This document shows, in pieces, positions 1-7,682 of a stretch of DNA of 30,147 nt; position 1 is the stretch's first letter; each line of letters opens with the position of its first letter. This DNA comes from Caldithrix sp964468415 (GTDB lineage: Bacteria; Calditrichota; Calditrichia; Calditrichales; Calditrichaceae), in the NCBI GenBank assembly GCA_964468415.1, contig CAYXUS010000033.1, forward strand, positions 1-30,147, given 5' to 3'. The notes under the pieces were generated by a model. The model saw nothing but the letters and a program-made list of their open reading frames with translations, had not been told where the DNA came from and did not search any database. The translations under genes were made by a program, and so were the position numbers.

Positions 1-360
1 ATGGTGGAAAAGATGGGGTATCAGACGGAAATTGCCAATAATGGCCAGGAAGCGCTGGACATGCTGCAAAAGAAAAACTACGATTTAATTTTGCTGGATG
101 TGCAAATGCCGGTATTGGACGGGCTTCGTACGGCACAGAAAATTCGCATCATGGAAATGAATTCGGAGCAACACATTCCGATTATTGCCATGACGGCGCA
201 TGCGCAAAAGGAAGATCGCGATCGTTGCCTGGAAGCGGGAATGGACGATTATATTTCCAAACCGATTAACATGCAAATTCTGGAAGAAAAATTACACCTG
301 TATCTCAAAACGGAACCGGAAACCCGAGACAATGCAGAAGAGCAAAAGGGGGAGAATTAA
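1..360 (+). CDS. Receiver (REC) domain, C-terminal end of a two-component protein, 5' truncated by the window edge
   Basis: This is the end of a phosphorelay protein. The phosphoacceptor is Asp33 in LILLDVQMP, followed by the conserved Thr65 (AMTAHA) and Lys87-Pro88 (ISKPI). The first beta strand and its acidic pair, which should lie about 20 residues before the visible start, are missing, so the ATG at base 1 is probably internal. The gene begins left of the window. The QMPVLDG and MTAHA signatures are typical of receivers fused to the C-terminus of hybrid histidine kinases, and the domain ends in a short polar tail, which fits that arrangement. A hybrid kinase is therefore the likeliest parent, but the kinase itself is not visible. 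It converges with the EamA transporter gene; the two stop codons are 11 nt apart. Confidence 0.88.
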   Translation: MVEKMGYQTEIANNGQEALDMLQKKNYDLILLDVQMPVLDGLRTAQKIRIMEMNSEQHIPIIAMTAHAQKEDRDRCLEAGMDDYISKPINMQILEEKLHLYLKTEPETRDNAEEQKGEN

Positions 361-371
361 GGAGTTTGATT

Positions 372-1235
372 TTAAGCGGAGACTTTTTGCCAAGGGAGTT
401 CGGCAATAATCATCGCTAAAACAATAAGCCCTCCGCCGATCCATCCTTTTAGCGTTAATTTTTCACCTGCGATTAAAAATGCGAACAATGCGGCGAAGAG
501 AGGTTCCATCGAAAAGATGATGGCCGTTCGTGCGACAGTTGTGAAGCGTTGCATCGAGGTTTGCATTAAATATGTAAAAACGGTACCGAAAATCGCAAGA
601 TAGAAAATTATTCCCCATTGGGATAAGGTGAGTGTTGGCAGGCCTGTGGCTTCGGGAAGGTAAAAAAGAAATGCCAAAGCGGCGACTACGAGTAGCTGTA
701 CGGCGGTCAGGACGTACACATTGTTCTGCCGGGAAAAACGACCGGTGTAGATGATGTGAAACGCAAAGATGATGGCGCAGGACAATACTTTGAGATCACC
801 GGTTTGCCAGGTGAATGGATTTGTACCGGAAAGGAACAGGAGTCCCGTGACCGCAATGAATGCTCCGATCCACGTGGGAAGCCCGGATTTGATGCGGTAG
901 AAAACGTATCCGAATACGGGGACTAATACCACTGACAAGCCGGTTATAAAACCGGCATTGGAAGCAGAGGTTCCCTGAATGCCCCACATTTGCAAATAAT
1001 AGGATGAAAAAAGTATGATGCCTAAGAGGGCACCGTGTTTAAACACGGCGCCATTCCAGTGGCGGGGAAAGCGCACAAATGCGAAGATGGCAAGCAAAAA
1101 CGCAGCGATGCCAAGACGGAAAAACAGATAGGCGGTGAGTGGCATGTGTTCCAGAAGAATTTTTGAAAGAATAAAGGTGCTGCCCCAAAAGACGGTGACG
1201 GACAATAGTCCTAAATCGGCATAAAGACTTTTCAT
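372..1235 (-). CDS. EamA/DMT-family inner-membrane transporter
   Basis: A 287-residue polytopic membrane protein of the drug/metabolite transporter superfamily, probably an exporter or permease of a small metabolite; the substrate cannot be read from sequence. Two EamA-type halves of about five hydrophobic helices each are visible. The first opens with LLSVTVFWGSTFILSK and the second carries the typical TVARTAIIFSMEPLFAALFA and GWIGGGLIVLAM helices. The frame is open upstream to 1559. I place the start at the ATG at 1233-1235, because the family begins just before the first helix and a purine-rich GGGGGAAC precedes it. The upstream extension would overlap the divergent YciO-type gene and resembles no family. 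It is divergent from that gene with about 140 nt between them. No clear promoter was found for either. Confidence 0.88.
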   Translation of the reverse strand: MKSLYADLGLLSVTVFWGSTFILSKILLEHMPLTAYLFFRLGIAAFLLAIFAFVRFPRHWNGAVFKHGALLGIILFSSYYLQMWGIQGTSASNAGFITGLSVVLVPVFGYVFYRIKSGLPTWIGAFIAVTGLLFLSGTNPFTWQTGDLKVLSCAIIFAFHIIYTGRFSRQNNVYVLTAVQLLVVAALAFLFYLPEATGLPTLTLSQWGIIFYLAIFGTVFTYLMQTSMQRFTTVARTAIIFSMEPLFAALFAFLIAGEKLTLKGWIGGGLIVLAMIIAELPWQKVSA

Positions 1236-1375
1236 GTTCCCCCGGTTTTGTTTCAAGGCTTCTGAATTTAAGAAGAAATGGGAAATTACGCACGAATATT
1301 TTGCTTCCGTATTGCGTTGAATCTTGTTCTGTGCGTAGATTGCAGCTGTTATTTGATGATTGGGATTTGGGAAAT

Positions 1376-1996
1376 ATGAGTGTAGAGATTCAAAAGGTTT
1401 ATTTGGAACATCCTCAGAAACGGTTAATCCGAAGAACGGTTGAAATTTTGGAGGCCGGGGGCATTGTGGTTTATCCCACGGATACGATTTATGGGCTTGG
1501 GATTGATTTGTTTCAGAAAAAGGCGATTGAAAAGGTATTGCGCATAAAAAAAGAATCACGCCACAAAATGCTGAGTTTTATTCTTCCTGATTTGAAACAA
1601 ATTGCGGAGTGGGCAATAGTGCCGGATTATGCCTATCGCATCATGCGCAGAGTGGTGCCCGGACCTTACACGTTTGTGTTACGGGCGACTAAAAAGGTAC
1701 CAAAACTTTTGCTGAGCAACCAAAAAACCGTGGGCATTCGCATTCCCGATTCGGAGGTAGCCATTGAACTGGTCAAGGAATTGGGCCGGCCTATTTTGAG
1801 TACCAGCGTGCCCGCCGGACGGGATGGCTTTTACAGCGATCCGCAAGAGATTGCCGAACGTTTTCGTAATGAGATCGATTTGATTCTGGATGCGGGCATT
1901 ATGATGAATACTCCGTCAACGGTGGTTGATTTTTCGAAGGCAGAGCCGGAGATTATTCGTGAGGGGGCGGGGGATATTGATGCGTTGTATTATTGA
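1376..1996 (+). CDS. yciO: YciO/YrdC/Sua5-family protein, closest to YciO
   Basis: A 206-residue YrdC-fold protein. The opening (EHPQKRLIRRTVEIL, then GGIVVYPTDTIYGLG), the central PGPYTFVLRATKKVP, the GIRIP strand, ILSTSVP and the final PSTVVDF...IIREGAGD follow E. coli YciO almost motif by motif, and the length is the same. YrdC-fold enzymes (TsaC/Sua5) make threonylcarbamoyl-AMP for t6A37 of tRNA. YciO is a paralogue with much weaker activity and a less certain role, so t6A synthesis should not be assumed. The frame extends to 1301, but the added residues match nothing in the family; the ATG at 1376 gives the YciO-type N-terminus, although its ribosome site (TTGGGAAAT) is weak. The gene converges on lhgO across a tandem palindrome. 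Confidence 0.85.
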   Translation: MSVEIQKVYLEHPQKRLIRRTVEILEAGGIVVYPTDTIYGLGIDLFQKKAIEKVLRIKKESRHKMLSFILPDLKQIAEWAIVPDYAYRIMRRVVPGPYTFVLRATKKVPKLLLSNQKTVGIRIPDSEVAIELVKELGRPILSTSVPAGRDGFYSDPQEIAERFRNEIDLILDAGIMMNTPSTVVDFSKAEPEIIREGAGDIDALYY

Positions 1997-2004
1997 CGGG
2001 CGAC

Positions 2005-2038
2005 GCTGCGCGCAAACCGTTTAAACGGTTTGCGCAGC
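2005..2038. repeat. Palindrome 1 of a tandem pair with core AACCGTTTAAACGGTT
   Basis: Bases 2010-2035 are a perfect 26-bp palindrome centred on TTTAAA at 2020-2025. Allowing a 2-nt bulge (2011-2012), the stem extends to GCTGCG at 2005-2010 paired with CGCAGC at 2033-2038. It lies between the convergent YciO-type and lhgO genes. It could act as a bidirectional transcription end or be a small dispersed palindromic element. There is no T-run directly after it on either strand, so a textbook intrinsic terminator is not supported. Confidence 0.8.
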
Positions 2039-2043
2039 TCTAC

Positions 2044-2075
2044 GCCGGGAAAACCGTTTAAACGGTTCCCCCGGC
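2044..2075. repeat. Palindrome 2 of the tandem pair, same core
   Basis: A second inverted repeat centred at 2059/2060. It shares the 16-bp core AACCGTTTAAACGGTT with the first palindrome but has different flanks: GCCGGG at 2044-2049 pairs with CCCGGC at 2070-2075, with two mismatched positions on each side (2050-2051 against 2068-2069). The centres of the two copies are 37 bp apart. The conserved core with diverged arms suggests either duplication or selection on the core itself. Confidence 0.78.
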
Positions 2076-2081
2076 TCCATC

Positions 2082-3293
2082 CTACACCAAACCAAAATTT
2101 TTTACCACCATTTCCGCTATTGTCCTCCCAATACTCAAAGATGCCGTCGCTGCGGGCGAAGGGGCGTTTAAAACATGGATCATCCGTTCCGCCTCCACAA
2201 TTCGAAAGTCATCCACCAGAAAACCATTCTTTTCCAACGCCTGGGCCCGAACCCCGGCTCCGCCGGGTTCCAGATCTCCCGACTGAATTTCAGGAATCAA
2301 ACGCTGAAGCGCCTTAACAAAGGCCGGTTTAAAAAACGAGCGGTAATATTCCGCCAGCCCCGTTTTAAGATATTTACCCGCTAAGTGCAGAAAACCCGGA
2401 TAGGTAAACGTTTCCAGAGTGTCTTTTAGAGAAAAGCTAAACTTCGAATAGCCCTCTCGTTTAAAGGCCAAAACGGCATTGGGCCCGGCTTCGCGTCCCC
2501 CGTCGATCATGCGTGTGAAATGTACTCCCAGAAAGGGAAATTCGGGATCTGGGACCGGGTAGATTAAATTTTTTACCAGATAGCGTTTTTCCGGTTTGAT
2601 CTTGTAATATTCACCGCGAAAAGGCACAATTTTTAATCCGGGATCAACCCCGCACTTTCGGGCAATGCGATCCGACTGTAAACCTCCGCAATTCACCAAA
2701 TGCGATGCCTCAAAAGTACGCCGATTGGTAATCACTTCCAGATAATCGGAATGTTTTTTCAGCGATTCAAAACGGTGGCCGGTAAAAACATCATGCCCCG
2801 CCTCCTGCACCAGCCGGGCCATGGTCTCCGTAACTTTTGTGTAGTCCACAATACCCGTTTCGGGTACCAGCAACCCTGCGATGCCGTTTACGTGTGGTTC
2901 GTATTCCTTTAGCTCTTCGCCTTTTAGCCAGCGCAAGCCTTCCAGACCATTTGCCTGACCCCGTTCGAACAAATCCTTCATGCGCGGAATTTCTTCTTCG
3001 TGGGTTGCAACCACCAGCTTTCCGCAACGATCGTGGGGAATGTCATGTTCCTCGCAAAAGGCATACATAGCCTTGCGGCCTTCCACACAGTTTTTTGCTT
3101 TCAGCGAACCCGGACGATAATACAGGCCGGAATGAATAACGCCGCTATTGTTTCCGGTTTGATGGGCGGCCACGTGCTTTTCGGCCTCGATTACGGCAAT
3201 GCGCGCCTTCGTTTGTTCCGACAACTTTAACGCGGTAGCCATACCCACAATGCCACCGCCGACAATTAAGACATCATATTTTCGATTCTGCAT
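2082..3293 (-). CDS. lhgO: L-2-hydroxyglutarate dehydrogenase/oxidase (FAD-dependent)
   Basis: A 403-residue flavoprotein of the DAO family, matching LhgO (YgaF). It has the dinucleotide-binding GGGIVG at residues 12-17 and the family block HQTGNNSGVIHSGLYY. It also has VPFRGEYYKI in the middle and the C-terminal NAPSPAATASLSIG that closes the FAD site. The family oxidises L-2-hydroxyglutarate to 2-oxoglutarate, passing electrons to the membrane quinone pool. The ATG at 3291-3293 is chosen over the longer frame (to 3353) because AAGGA stands 7 nt upstream and the Rossmann strand begins directly after it. It overlaps the end of ricT by 20 nt, so it is probably translated from the holB-ricT transcript. 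Why it sits with a replication and a RicT gene is not obvious. Confidence 0.88.
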   Translation of the reverse strand: MQNRKYDVLIVGGGIVGMATALKLSEQTKARIAVIEAEKHVAAHQTGNNSGVIHSGLYYRPGSLKAKNCVEGRKAMYAFCEEHDIPHDRCGKLVVATHEEEIPRMKDLFERGQANGLEGLRWLKGEELKEYEPHVNGIAGLLVPETGIVDYTKVTETMARLVQEAGHDVFTGHRFESLKKHSDYLEVITNRRTFEASHLVNCGGLQSDRIARKCGVDPGLKIVPFRGEYYKIKPEKRYLVKNLIYPVPDPEFPFLGVHFTRMIDGGREAGPNAVLAFKREGYSKFSFSLKDTLETFTYPGFLHLAGKYLKTGLAEYYRSFFKPAFVKALQRLIPEIQSGDLEPGGAGVRAQALEKNGFLVDDFRIVEAERMIHVLNAPSPAATASLSIGRTIAEMVVKNFGLV

Positions 3294-4110
3294 AGGGTGA
3301 TTCCTTGTGCTTCTTCTGAAATTCCTCCAGAGGTATCGCTTCCACTTCGTCATCCTTAGGATAATGCAAATAGACGAGTTCTTTAAAAATATCGATCTTA
3401 TCTACAACGGCCGGCCCCCGGTCCGTTTCCACTTTGCTGTCGATGGCAGGATACTTTTCAAGGCATTCTTCGTAAAAATTCTTTTCGTAAAGCAGGCAGC
3501 ATTTTAACCGCCCGCACACGCCCGTAAGTTTTCCGGGGTTCAGGGGAAGATGCTGCAAGCGGGCGTACTGGGTGGTAATCGGCTCAAAGTCCCGCAGAAA
3601 AAACGAACAGCAGAGCGGTTTTCCGCATACTCCCAAACCGCCTAAGCGCCGGGCCTCATCCCGTACGCCAATTTGCCGCAGTTCGATGCGCGTGCGGTAT
3701 TTTGCCGCTAAGTCGCGAACTAATGCGCGGAAGTCAATACGTTTTTCACTGGTGAAGTAAAAAGTCAGTTTATTGTTGTCGAACTGATATTCCACATCCA
3801 CTAACTTCATGTTTAAATTGTGCTGCTTAATTTTTTCCCGCCCGACAATAAAAGCCTGCGCCTCCTTTTTGCGGTTCTCTTTTAGCTTTTCCAGATCGGA
3901 CGGAACCGCTTTGCGAATAATGCTTTTCGGTTCCCCCTTAATTTGGGTCAGGGCAACCAATCGGCCCATTTTGCTCACGCGCCCCAGATCAATGCCCTTG
4001 TCCGCTTCCACGATCACATAATCGCCGGGTTTTACTTTAATGCCTTTAGGGTTAAAATAGGGGACGCGTTTGTTGCCTTTGAACTCTATTTCCAAAATCT
4101 CAGGTGTCAT
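3274..4110 (-). CDS. ricT: PSP1-domain protein, RicT (YaaT) homologue
   Basis: A 278-residue protein with the PSP1 C-terminal domain. It carries the two cysteine clusters that mark the family: CGKPLCC (Cys162, 167, 168) and CGRLKCC (Cys199, 204, 205). In Bacillus subtilis RicT (YaaT) joins RicA and RicF in an Fe-S complex that affects RNase Y-dependent RNA processing, and it lies directly after holB there as well. The same holB-ricT order is seen here, with ATG overlapping the holB stop as ATGA (4107-4110). No RicA or RicF gene is in the window, so whether a complex forms here is unknown. The family is widespread in non-sporulating bacteria, so its presence says nothing about sporulation. Confidence 0.88.
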   Translation of the reverse strand: MTPEILEIEFKGNKRVPYFNPKGIKVKPGDYVIVEADKGIDLGRVSKMGRLVALTQIKGEPKSIIRKAVPSDLEKLKENRKKEAQAFIVGREKIKQHNLNMKLVDVEYQFDNNKLTFYFTSEKRIDFRALVRDLAAKYRTRIELRQIGVRDEARRLGGLGVCGKPLCCSFFLRDFEPITTQYARLQHLPLNPGKLTGVCGRLKCCLLYEKNFYEECLEKYPAIDSKVETDRGPAVVDKIDIFKELVYLHYPKDDEVEAIPLEEFQKKHKESPYAESKI

Positions 4111-5204
4111 GTTGCCTCCTTCAGTGCTTTCCGTGGCCCGAACAAATCGTGCAATTCAATGGCCAAATTAAATAGCGTTAAAACAGGGTGTGCGTTGCTT
4201 TCAATAGCGTTGTAGGCATTTTCAATGGATTGAATAATCGAATCGACCTGAAGATCGGGGTAAGAGTCCGTAAAATTCTTCAGCGTGTTTAGCTGGTCAT
4301 AGTGAATCAGCTGTGACTCCGGCAGGGCAATGCGCAGGTGCAGGGCATCCTGAAACCAGCCCGTTAAAATGGACAAAAGTTCCAGCACATAGTCCTGAGA
4401 TTCTTTACGAATTTGTTCGATGAGCTCGTTAATGCGAAAATAATTTTCCCGGGCAATGGCCCGTAAAAACTCCAGAACCCATTCTTTTTGTTCGGCATAA
4501 CTGGCATGGAGCATGGCAAAAACTTTTTTCACATTATGCCGTGCCAGACGAATTAAAGGCTTAATGTCCGTTTCTACCGGTTCGTAGGTAGCCACAATCC
4601 GTTCGATTTGTTCGTCTTCAAATTCCGGGAAATACACCGGCTGGCAACGCGAACGGATTGTGTCGATAATTGCGTGAAGACTTTCGGTAATCAGGATAAT
4701 CAGGAAACGTTCCGGCGGCTCCTCCAACAATTTGAGAAAAGAATTGGCCGCCTCACGCGACATGTATTCGGCCCCGCTGATGATAACGACCCGGTATCCG
4801 TTCTCGAATGCGCCGTATTTGGCCTCGCTTTTAAGATCGCGAATGGCATCGATGGAAATATTTTTGCTTCCGGGAATCGGCAAAGCCGCATACGGATTTT
4901 TAACCTTGGCTTGAACGATGTTTTTAATTTGTTCCGGTTTTAACTGTTTGGAAACAGGAAAGATAAAGCGCACATCCGGATGATTAAAATGAGAGATGCG
5001 CTGGCAGTTTGCGCATTTGTTGCAGGGACGTGTCGCATCCGATTGGCAATTAAGCGCTTTGGCAAGCGACAGGGCAAAGGCCTCTTTGCCGTGCCCCTCA
5101 CCGCCGTAAAACAAATAGGCGTGGGCCAATCGGTCGTTCTCTATGGATCGAGTAAAAAAATCCTTAATCTGTTTTTGGAGAATGATCTCCGAAAAGTATT
5201 CCAT
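4107..5204 (-). CDS. holB: DNA polymerase III delta-prime subunit (clamp loader)
   Basis: A 365-residue AAA+ protein of the clamp-loader type. The N-terminal HAYLFYGGEGHGKE (P-loop at 34-41) is followed by a Zn-binding set Cys53, 61, 64 and 67 (CNKCANC). The HPDVRFIFP block, SFLKLLEEPPE and the SRCQ motif just before YFPEF are the usual DnaX/HolB landmarks. In the P-loop the canonical GKT/GKS is GKE (Lys40-Glu41). Delta-prime subunits generally do not hydrolyse ATP, so loss of the hydroxyl residue fits that role rather than a DnaX role. It is the first gene of the holB-ricT-lhgO operon. The region upstream to 5590 should contain its promoter, but only a TTGACA at 5301-5306 (minus) with a poor 20-nt spacer is seen. 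Confidence 0.9.
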   Translation of the reverse strand: MEYFSEIILQKQIKDFFTRSIENDRLAHAYLFYGGEGHGKEAFALSLAKALNCQSDATRPCNKCANCQRISHFNHPDVRFIFPVSKQLKPEQIKNIVQAKVKNPYAALPIPGSKNISIDAIRDLKSEAKYGAFENGYRVVIISGAEYMSREAANSFLKLLEEPPERFLIILITESLHAIIDTIRSRCQPVYFPEFEDEQIERIVATYEPVETDIKPLIRLARHNVKKVFAMLHASYAEQKEWVLEFLRAIARENYFRINELIEQIRKESQDYVLELLSILTGWFQDALHLRIALPESQLIHYDQLNTLKNFTDSYPDLQVDSIIQSIENAYNAIESNAHPVLTLFNLAIELHDLFGPRKALKEAT

Positions 5205-5590
5205 CTATGTAAAGTATCGATTTTAATCTAACGTGTTTTTCGTAAATATAATCAAAATTAGCCATATTAAAAAGAAAATACGTGATTATTTTCTCTTCCT
5301 TGTCAAAAAAAAGTTCTCCTGCGGGGCGTTTTGCTGTATCTGCGTCGGGAGAAAAGGGAAAATGAGTTGAGGAGAGCAAAAATGCGGAATATGCCGCCTA
5401 AATTAGCGGGATGAAATGTGGTTTTGTAAGGTTGAAGAGCCTCAAAAAATGAAAATTCTTTCATGCGGCGGGCAGCACGGTTACCCCGTTAAAACATTCT
5501 TGAATTGTTAAATGGAAACACACCTTAAAACTTCTGCTTCAGATAATCGTCGCAACCTTAGACTCTCCAATTTGTCAAAGTATTTAACTT
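5205..5590. other. AT-rich divergent intergenic region between holB and the phosphoesterase gene
   Basis: This 386-nt gap separates divergent genes and should hold both promoters. On the minus strand TTGACA (plus 5301-5306) is followed 20 nt later by TATTTT (plus 5275-5280), a long spacer. A small AT-rich hairpin, ATGAAA-attc-TTTCAT, lies at 5449-5464, and GCGG/CCGC arms lie at 5384-5397. I find no recognisable RNA gene, riboswitch or protein-coding segment. A 71-codon open frame (5164-5379, minus) resembles no known protein. Confidence 0.5.
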
Positions 5591-6613
5591 GTGTACAAAT
5601 TTGTCGAATCAATAAAACAATTAGGAATTAAAAAAGTAAGGGTCTGTTCTCAATTGAAGCAAAAAGCAAATAGCCGACGCCGTTTAAAGGAATGGGAATT
5701 AAATCCTTTCTTGTTCAGCTTTTGGCAGCGGCTTTTCCATTTTGAGCTCTACGAATATCTTTTTTCTTTCACCATCCCGTTTTTTAAACTGCTTGGTCTG
5801 TACCATCGCGGATTTCAGAATGCCTTAAATATCAGAGCACGTTACCTTTACCTTCGTTTTGCCAACCTGCCGGAAGCGTTTGATGGCTTTCGAATTTTGT
5901 TTATTGCTGATTTACATGCTGATCGAAATCAGCAGGTAATGGAACGTTTGATTCGCCAGTTAAAAAATTTTCAGTTTGATCTGGTCCTTTTAGGAGGAGA
6001 CTACCGTTTCAAAATCAAAGGATTGTACGAAAAAGCCATTGAACAAATACGACCATTAAAACAGAATGTGGACAGTATTTACGGCTGGTACGCCGTGTTA
6101 GGCAATCACGATCCGCTGGAAATCATTGAACCAATGGAAGAATTGGGGATTCATTTTTTAGTGAATGAAAACATCAAAATCGATAGAAATGGCCAGGCCA
6201 TTTGGTTAATCGGATTGGACGAAGAACACTATTTTGAAAGCGCCAATTTTGCCCAGGCCAGTCAGGGCGTGCCTCAAAATGCCTTTAGCATCGTGCTGAC
6301 ACATGCCAATGATGCTTTGCTTAAAATGCCCGCGAATAGCTGTGATTTGTTCTTGTGCGGCCATACTCACGGAGGACAAATTTGTTTTCCGTTTATTGGG
6401 CCATTGTTGGTACACAGCCGTTTACCTCGAAACATGGCTAACGGATTGTGGAATTATCGGGGTATTACGGGATTTACAACCTGCGGGGTAGGGACTTCCG
6501 GCTTGCCACTTCGTTTTAATTGCCCCGGAGAATATACAATCATCAAACTTAAAAGTGCTCCGAAACCGAGGCACAGGCAAGACTTGTTAAGCAAAAATTT
6601 GGCAAAAACTTAG
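5591..6613 (+). CDS. Calcineurin-like metallophosphoesterase (YkuE/YaeI-like), possibly membrane-associated
   Basis: A 340-residue phosphoesterase with all five metal-site blocks in order: Asp107-x-His109 (IADLHAD), Asp137 (GGD), GNHD (Asn172-His173), His238 (LTHAND) and GHTHGGQ at 257-263. The YkuE/YaeI branch includes lipid and UDP-diacylglucosamine phosphodiesterases, but the substrate cannot be told here. Residues 38-71 are rich in aromatic and hydrophobic residues (FLFSFWQRLF, YLFSFTIPFFKLLGLY), suggesting membrane contact before the catalytic domain. The start is uncertain: GTG at 5591 directly follows an in-frame TAA and has no clear ribosome site. TTG at 5654, with AAGTAAGGG about 11 nt upstream, is an alternative. 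Base composition is visibly more AT-rich than in the ABC operon. Confidence 0.82.
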   Translation: MYKFVESIKQLGIKKVRVCSQLKQKANSRRRLKEWELNPFLFSFWQRLFHFELYEYLFSFTIPFFKLLGLYHRGFQNALNIRARYLYLRFANLPEAFDGFRILFIADLHADRNQQVMERLIRQLKNFQFDLVLLGGDYRFKIKGLYEKAIEQIRPLKQNVDSIYGWYAVLGNHDPLEIIEPMEELGIHFLVNENIKIDRNGQAIWLIGLDEEHYFESANFAQASQGVPQNAFSIVLTHANDALLKMPANSCDLFLCGHTHGGQICFPFIGPLLVHSRLPRNMANGLWNYRGITGFTTCGVGTSGLPLRFNCPGEYTIIKLKSAPKPRHRQDLLSKNLAKT

Positions 6614-6910
6614 AGCAGCCGGCAGAGGTAAGGCTTTAAAGGAAATTTGAATAAAGCAGAAAGTGGATACCTGTTTTCATTTTTTTAATATGTGTTGTGC
6701 CTTCTATTGCCAATATCGGATTTCGTCGATTCATCCGGTTTTGTTTGCCGTGCAACGTGTCCCAAACCGTTACCGCTATTTTGTACATCCTGGCGGGAAA
6801 GTGTGTTTTTGCAGAGGAACGAAAAAACCGGAAATTAAAGTCTTTGTTCCTGCGTTTCTTTTCTGAAACCAAAGGTATACGGGAAAAAATAAATCCCAAA
6901 GGATGTGGAA

Positions 6911-7678
6911 ATGAAAATTATTTCATGGAATGTTAACGGATTGCGGGCAGCCATCCGCAACGGCTTTTTAAGCTTTGTTGAAACATACAAACCGCAAATC
7001 CTTTGCCTGCAAGAAATAAAACTGCAGCAAGAACAAATTCCCGACGAAATCCACGCGCTGCCGGATTACCGGGCATATTGGCACTTTGCGCGCAAAAAAG
7101 GCTACAGCGGGGTGGCCACATTCACCCGGGAGGTTCCGGTCGTCACGGAAACGGGGCTGGGAATCGAAAAGTTTGACGTCGAAGGAAGGGTGCTGGTTAC
7201 GGAATTCCCGCAATTCCTGTTGTACAACATTTACTTCCCAAACGGCCAGCGCGACCACGGACGCGTAGAATACAAGCTGGAGTTTTACGCGGAGTTGCTC
7301 AAAATTGTAAACCGCCGGCGCGATGCCGGGGAACGGGTGATTATCACGGGAGATTTCAACACCGCGCACAAAGAGATTGACCTGAAGAACCCTAAATCCA
7401 ATCAGAATACCTCGGGTTTTTTGCCGGAAGAACGCGCCTGGATCGATCGCTATCTGGCGGATGGCTGGGTGGACACGTTTCGTCATTTTCATCCCGATTT
7501 AGCGGACCAGTACACCTGGTGGAGCTACCGCTTTAATGCCCGTAAACGGAACATCGGATGGCGCATCGATTACTTCATGGTTTCGGAAAATGTTCTGCCT
7601 TTTTTGAAAGATGCCTTTATTTTACCCGAGGTTCTGGGGTCGGATCATTGTCCAGTGGGTATTGAGCTGGCGTTTTAG
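6911..7678 (+). CDS. xthA: Exodeoxyribonuclease III / AP endonuclease
   Basis: A 255-residue exonuclease III-family enzyme of base-excision repair, acting as AP endonuclease and 3' repair exonuclease on DNA. Family motifs are complete: WNVNGLRAA at the N-terminus, LQEIK (Glu35 metal ligand), YFPNGQ, GDFNTAHKEIDL (Asp148, Asn150), the TWWSYR segment, WRIDYF and the C-terminal GSDHCPV (Asp245-His246). The ATG at 6911 is preferred over GTG at 6905 because AAAGGA sits 7 nt before it and the family begins MKIISWN. The preceding 297 nt (6614-6910) hold no gene I can recognise. It ends 4 nt from the stop of the convergent permease gene, with no room for a terminator between them. Confidence 0.93.
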   Translation: MKIISWNVNGLRAAIRNGFLSFVETYKPQILCLQEIKLQQEQIPDEIHALPDYRAYWHFARKKGYSGVATFTREVPVVTETGLGIEKFDVEGRVLVTEFPQFLLYNIYFPNGQRDHGRVEYKLEFYAELLKIVNRRRDAGERVIITGDFNTAHKEIDLKNPKSNQNTSGFLPEERAWIDRYLADGWVDTFRHFHPDLADQYTWWSYRFNARKRNIGWRIDYFMVSENVLPFLKDAFILPEVLGSDHCPVGIELAF

Positions 7679-7682
7679 CATG

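Noticed and set aside
1033..1048. Palindrome CCGTGTTTAAACACGG inside the EamA gene as a third copy of the tandem repeat
   Set aside because: It shares only the GTTTAAAC centre, has different arms and is fully coding, so chance is likely.
5275..5306. TTGACA...TATTTT as the holB promoter
   Set aside because: The -35 is perfect but the spacer is 20 nt, too long for a confident sigma70 call; it was left as a note in the intergenic entry.
6697..6936. A 79-codon plus-strand frame upstream of exonuclease III
   Set aside because: It overlaps the xthA start in another frame, has no ribosome site and no family match.
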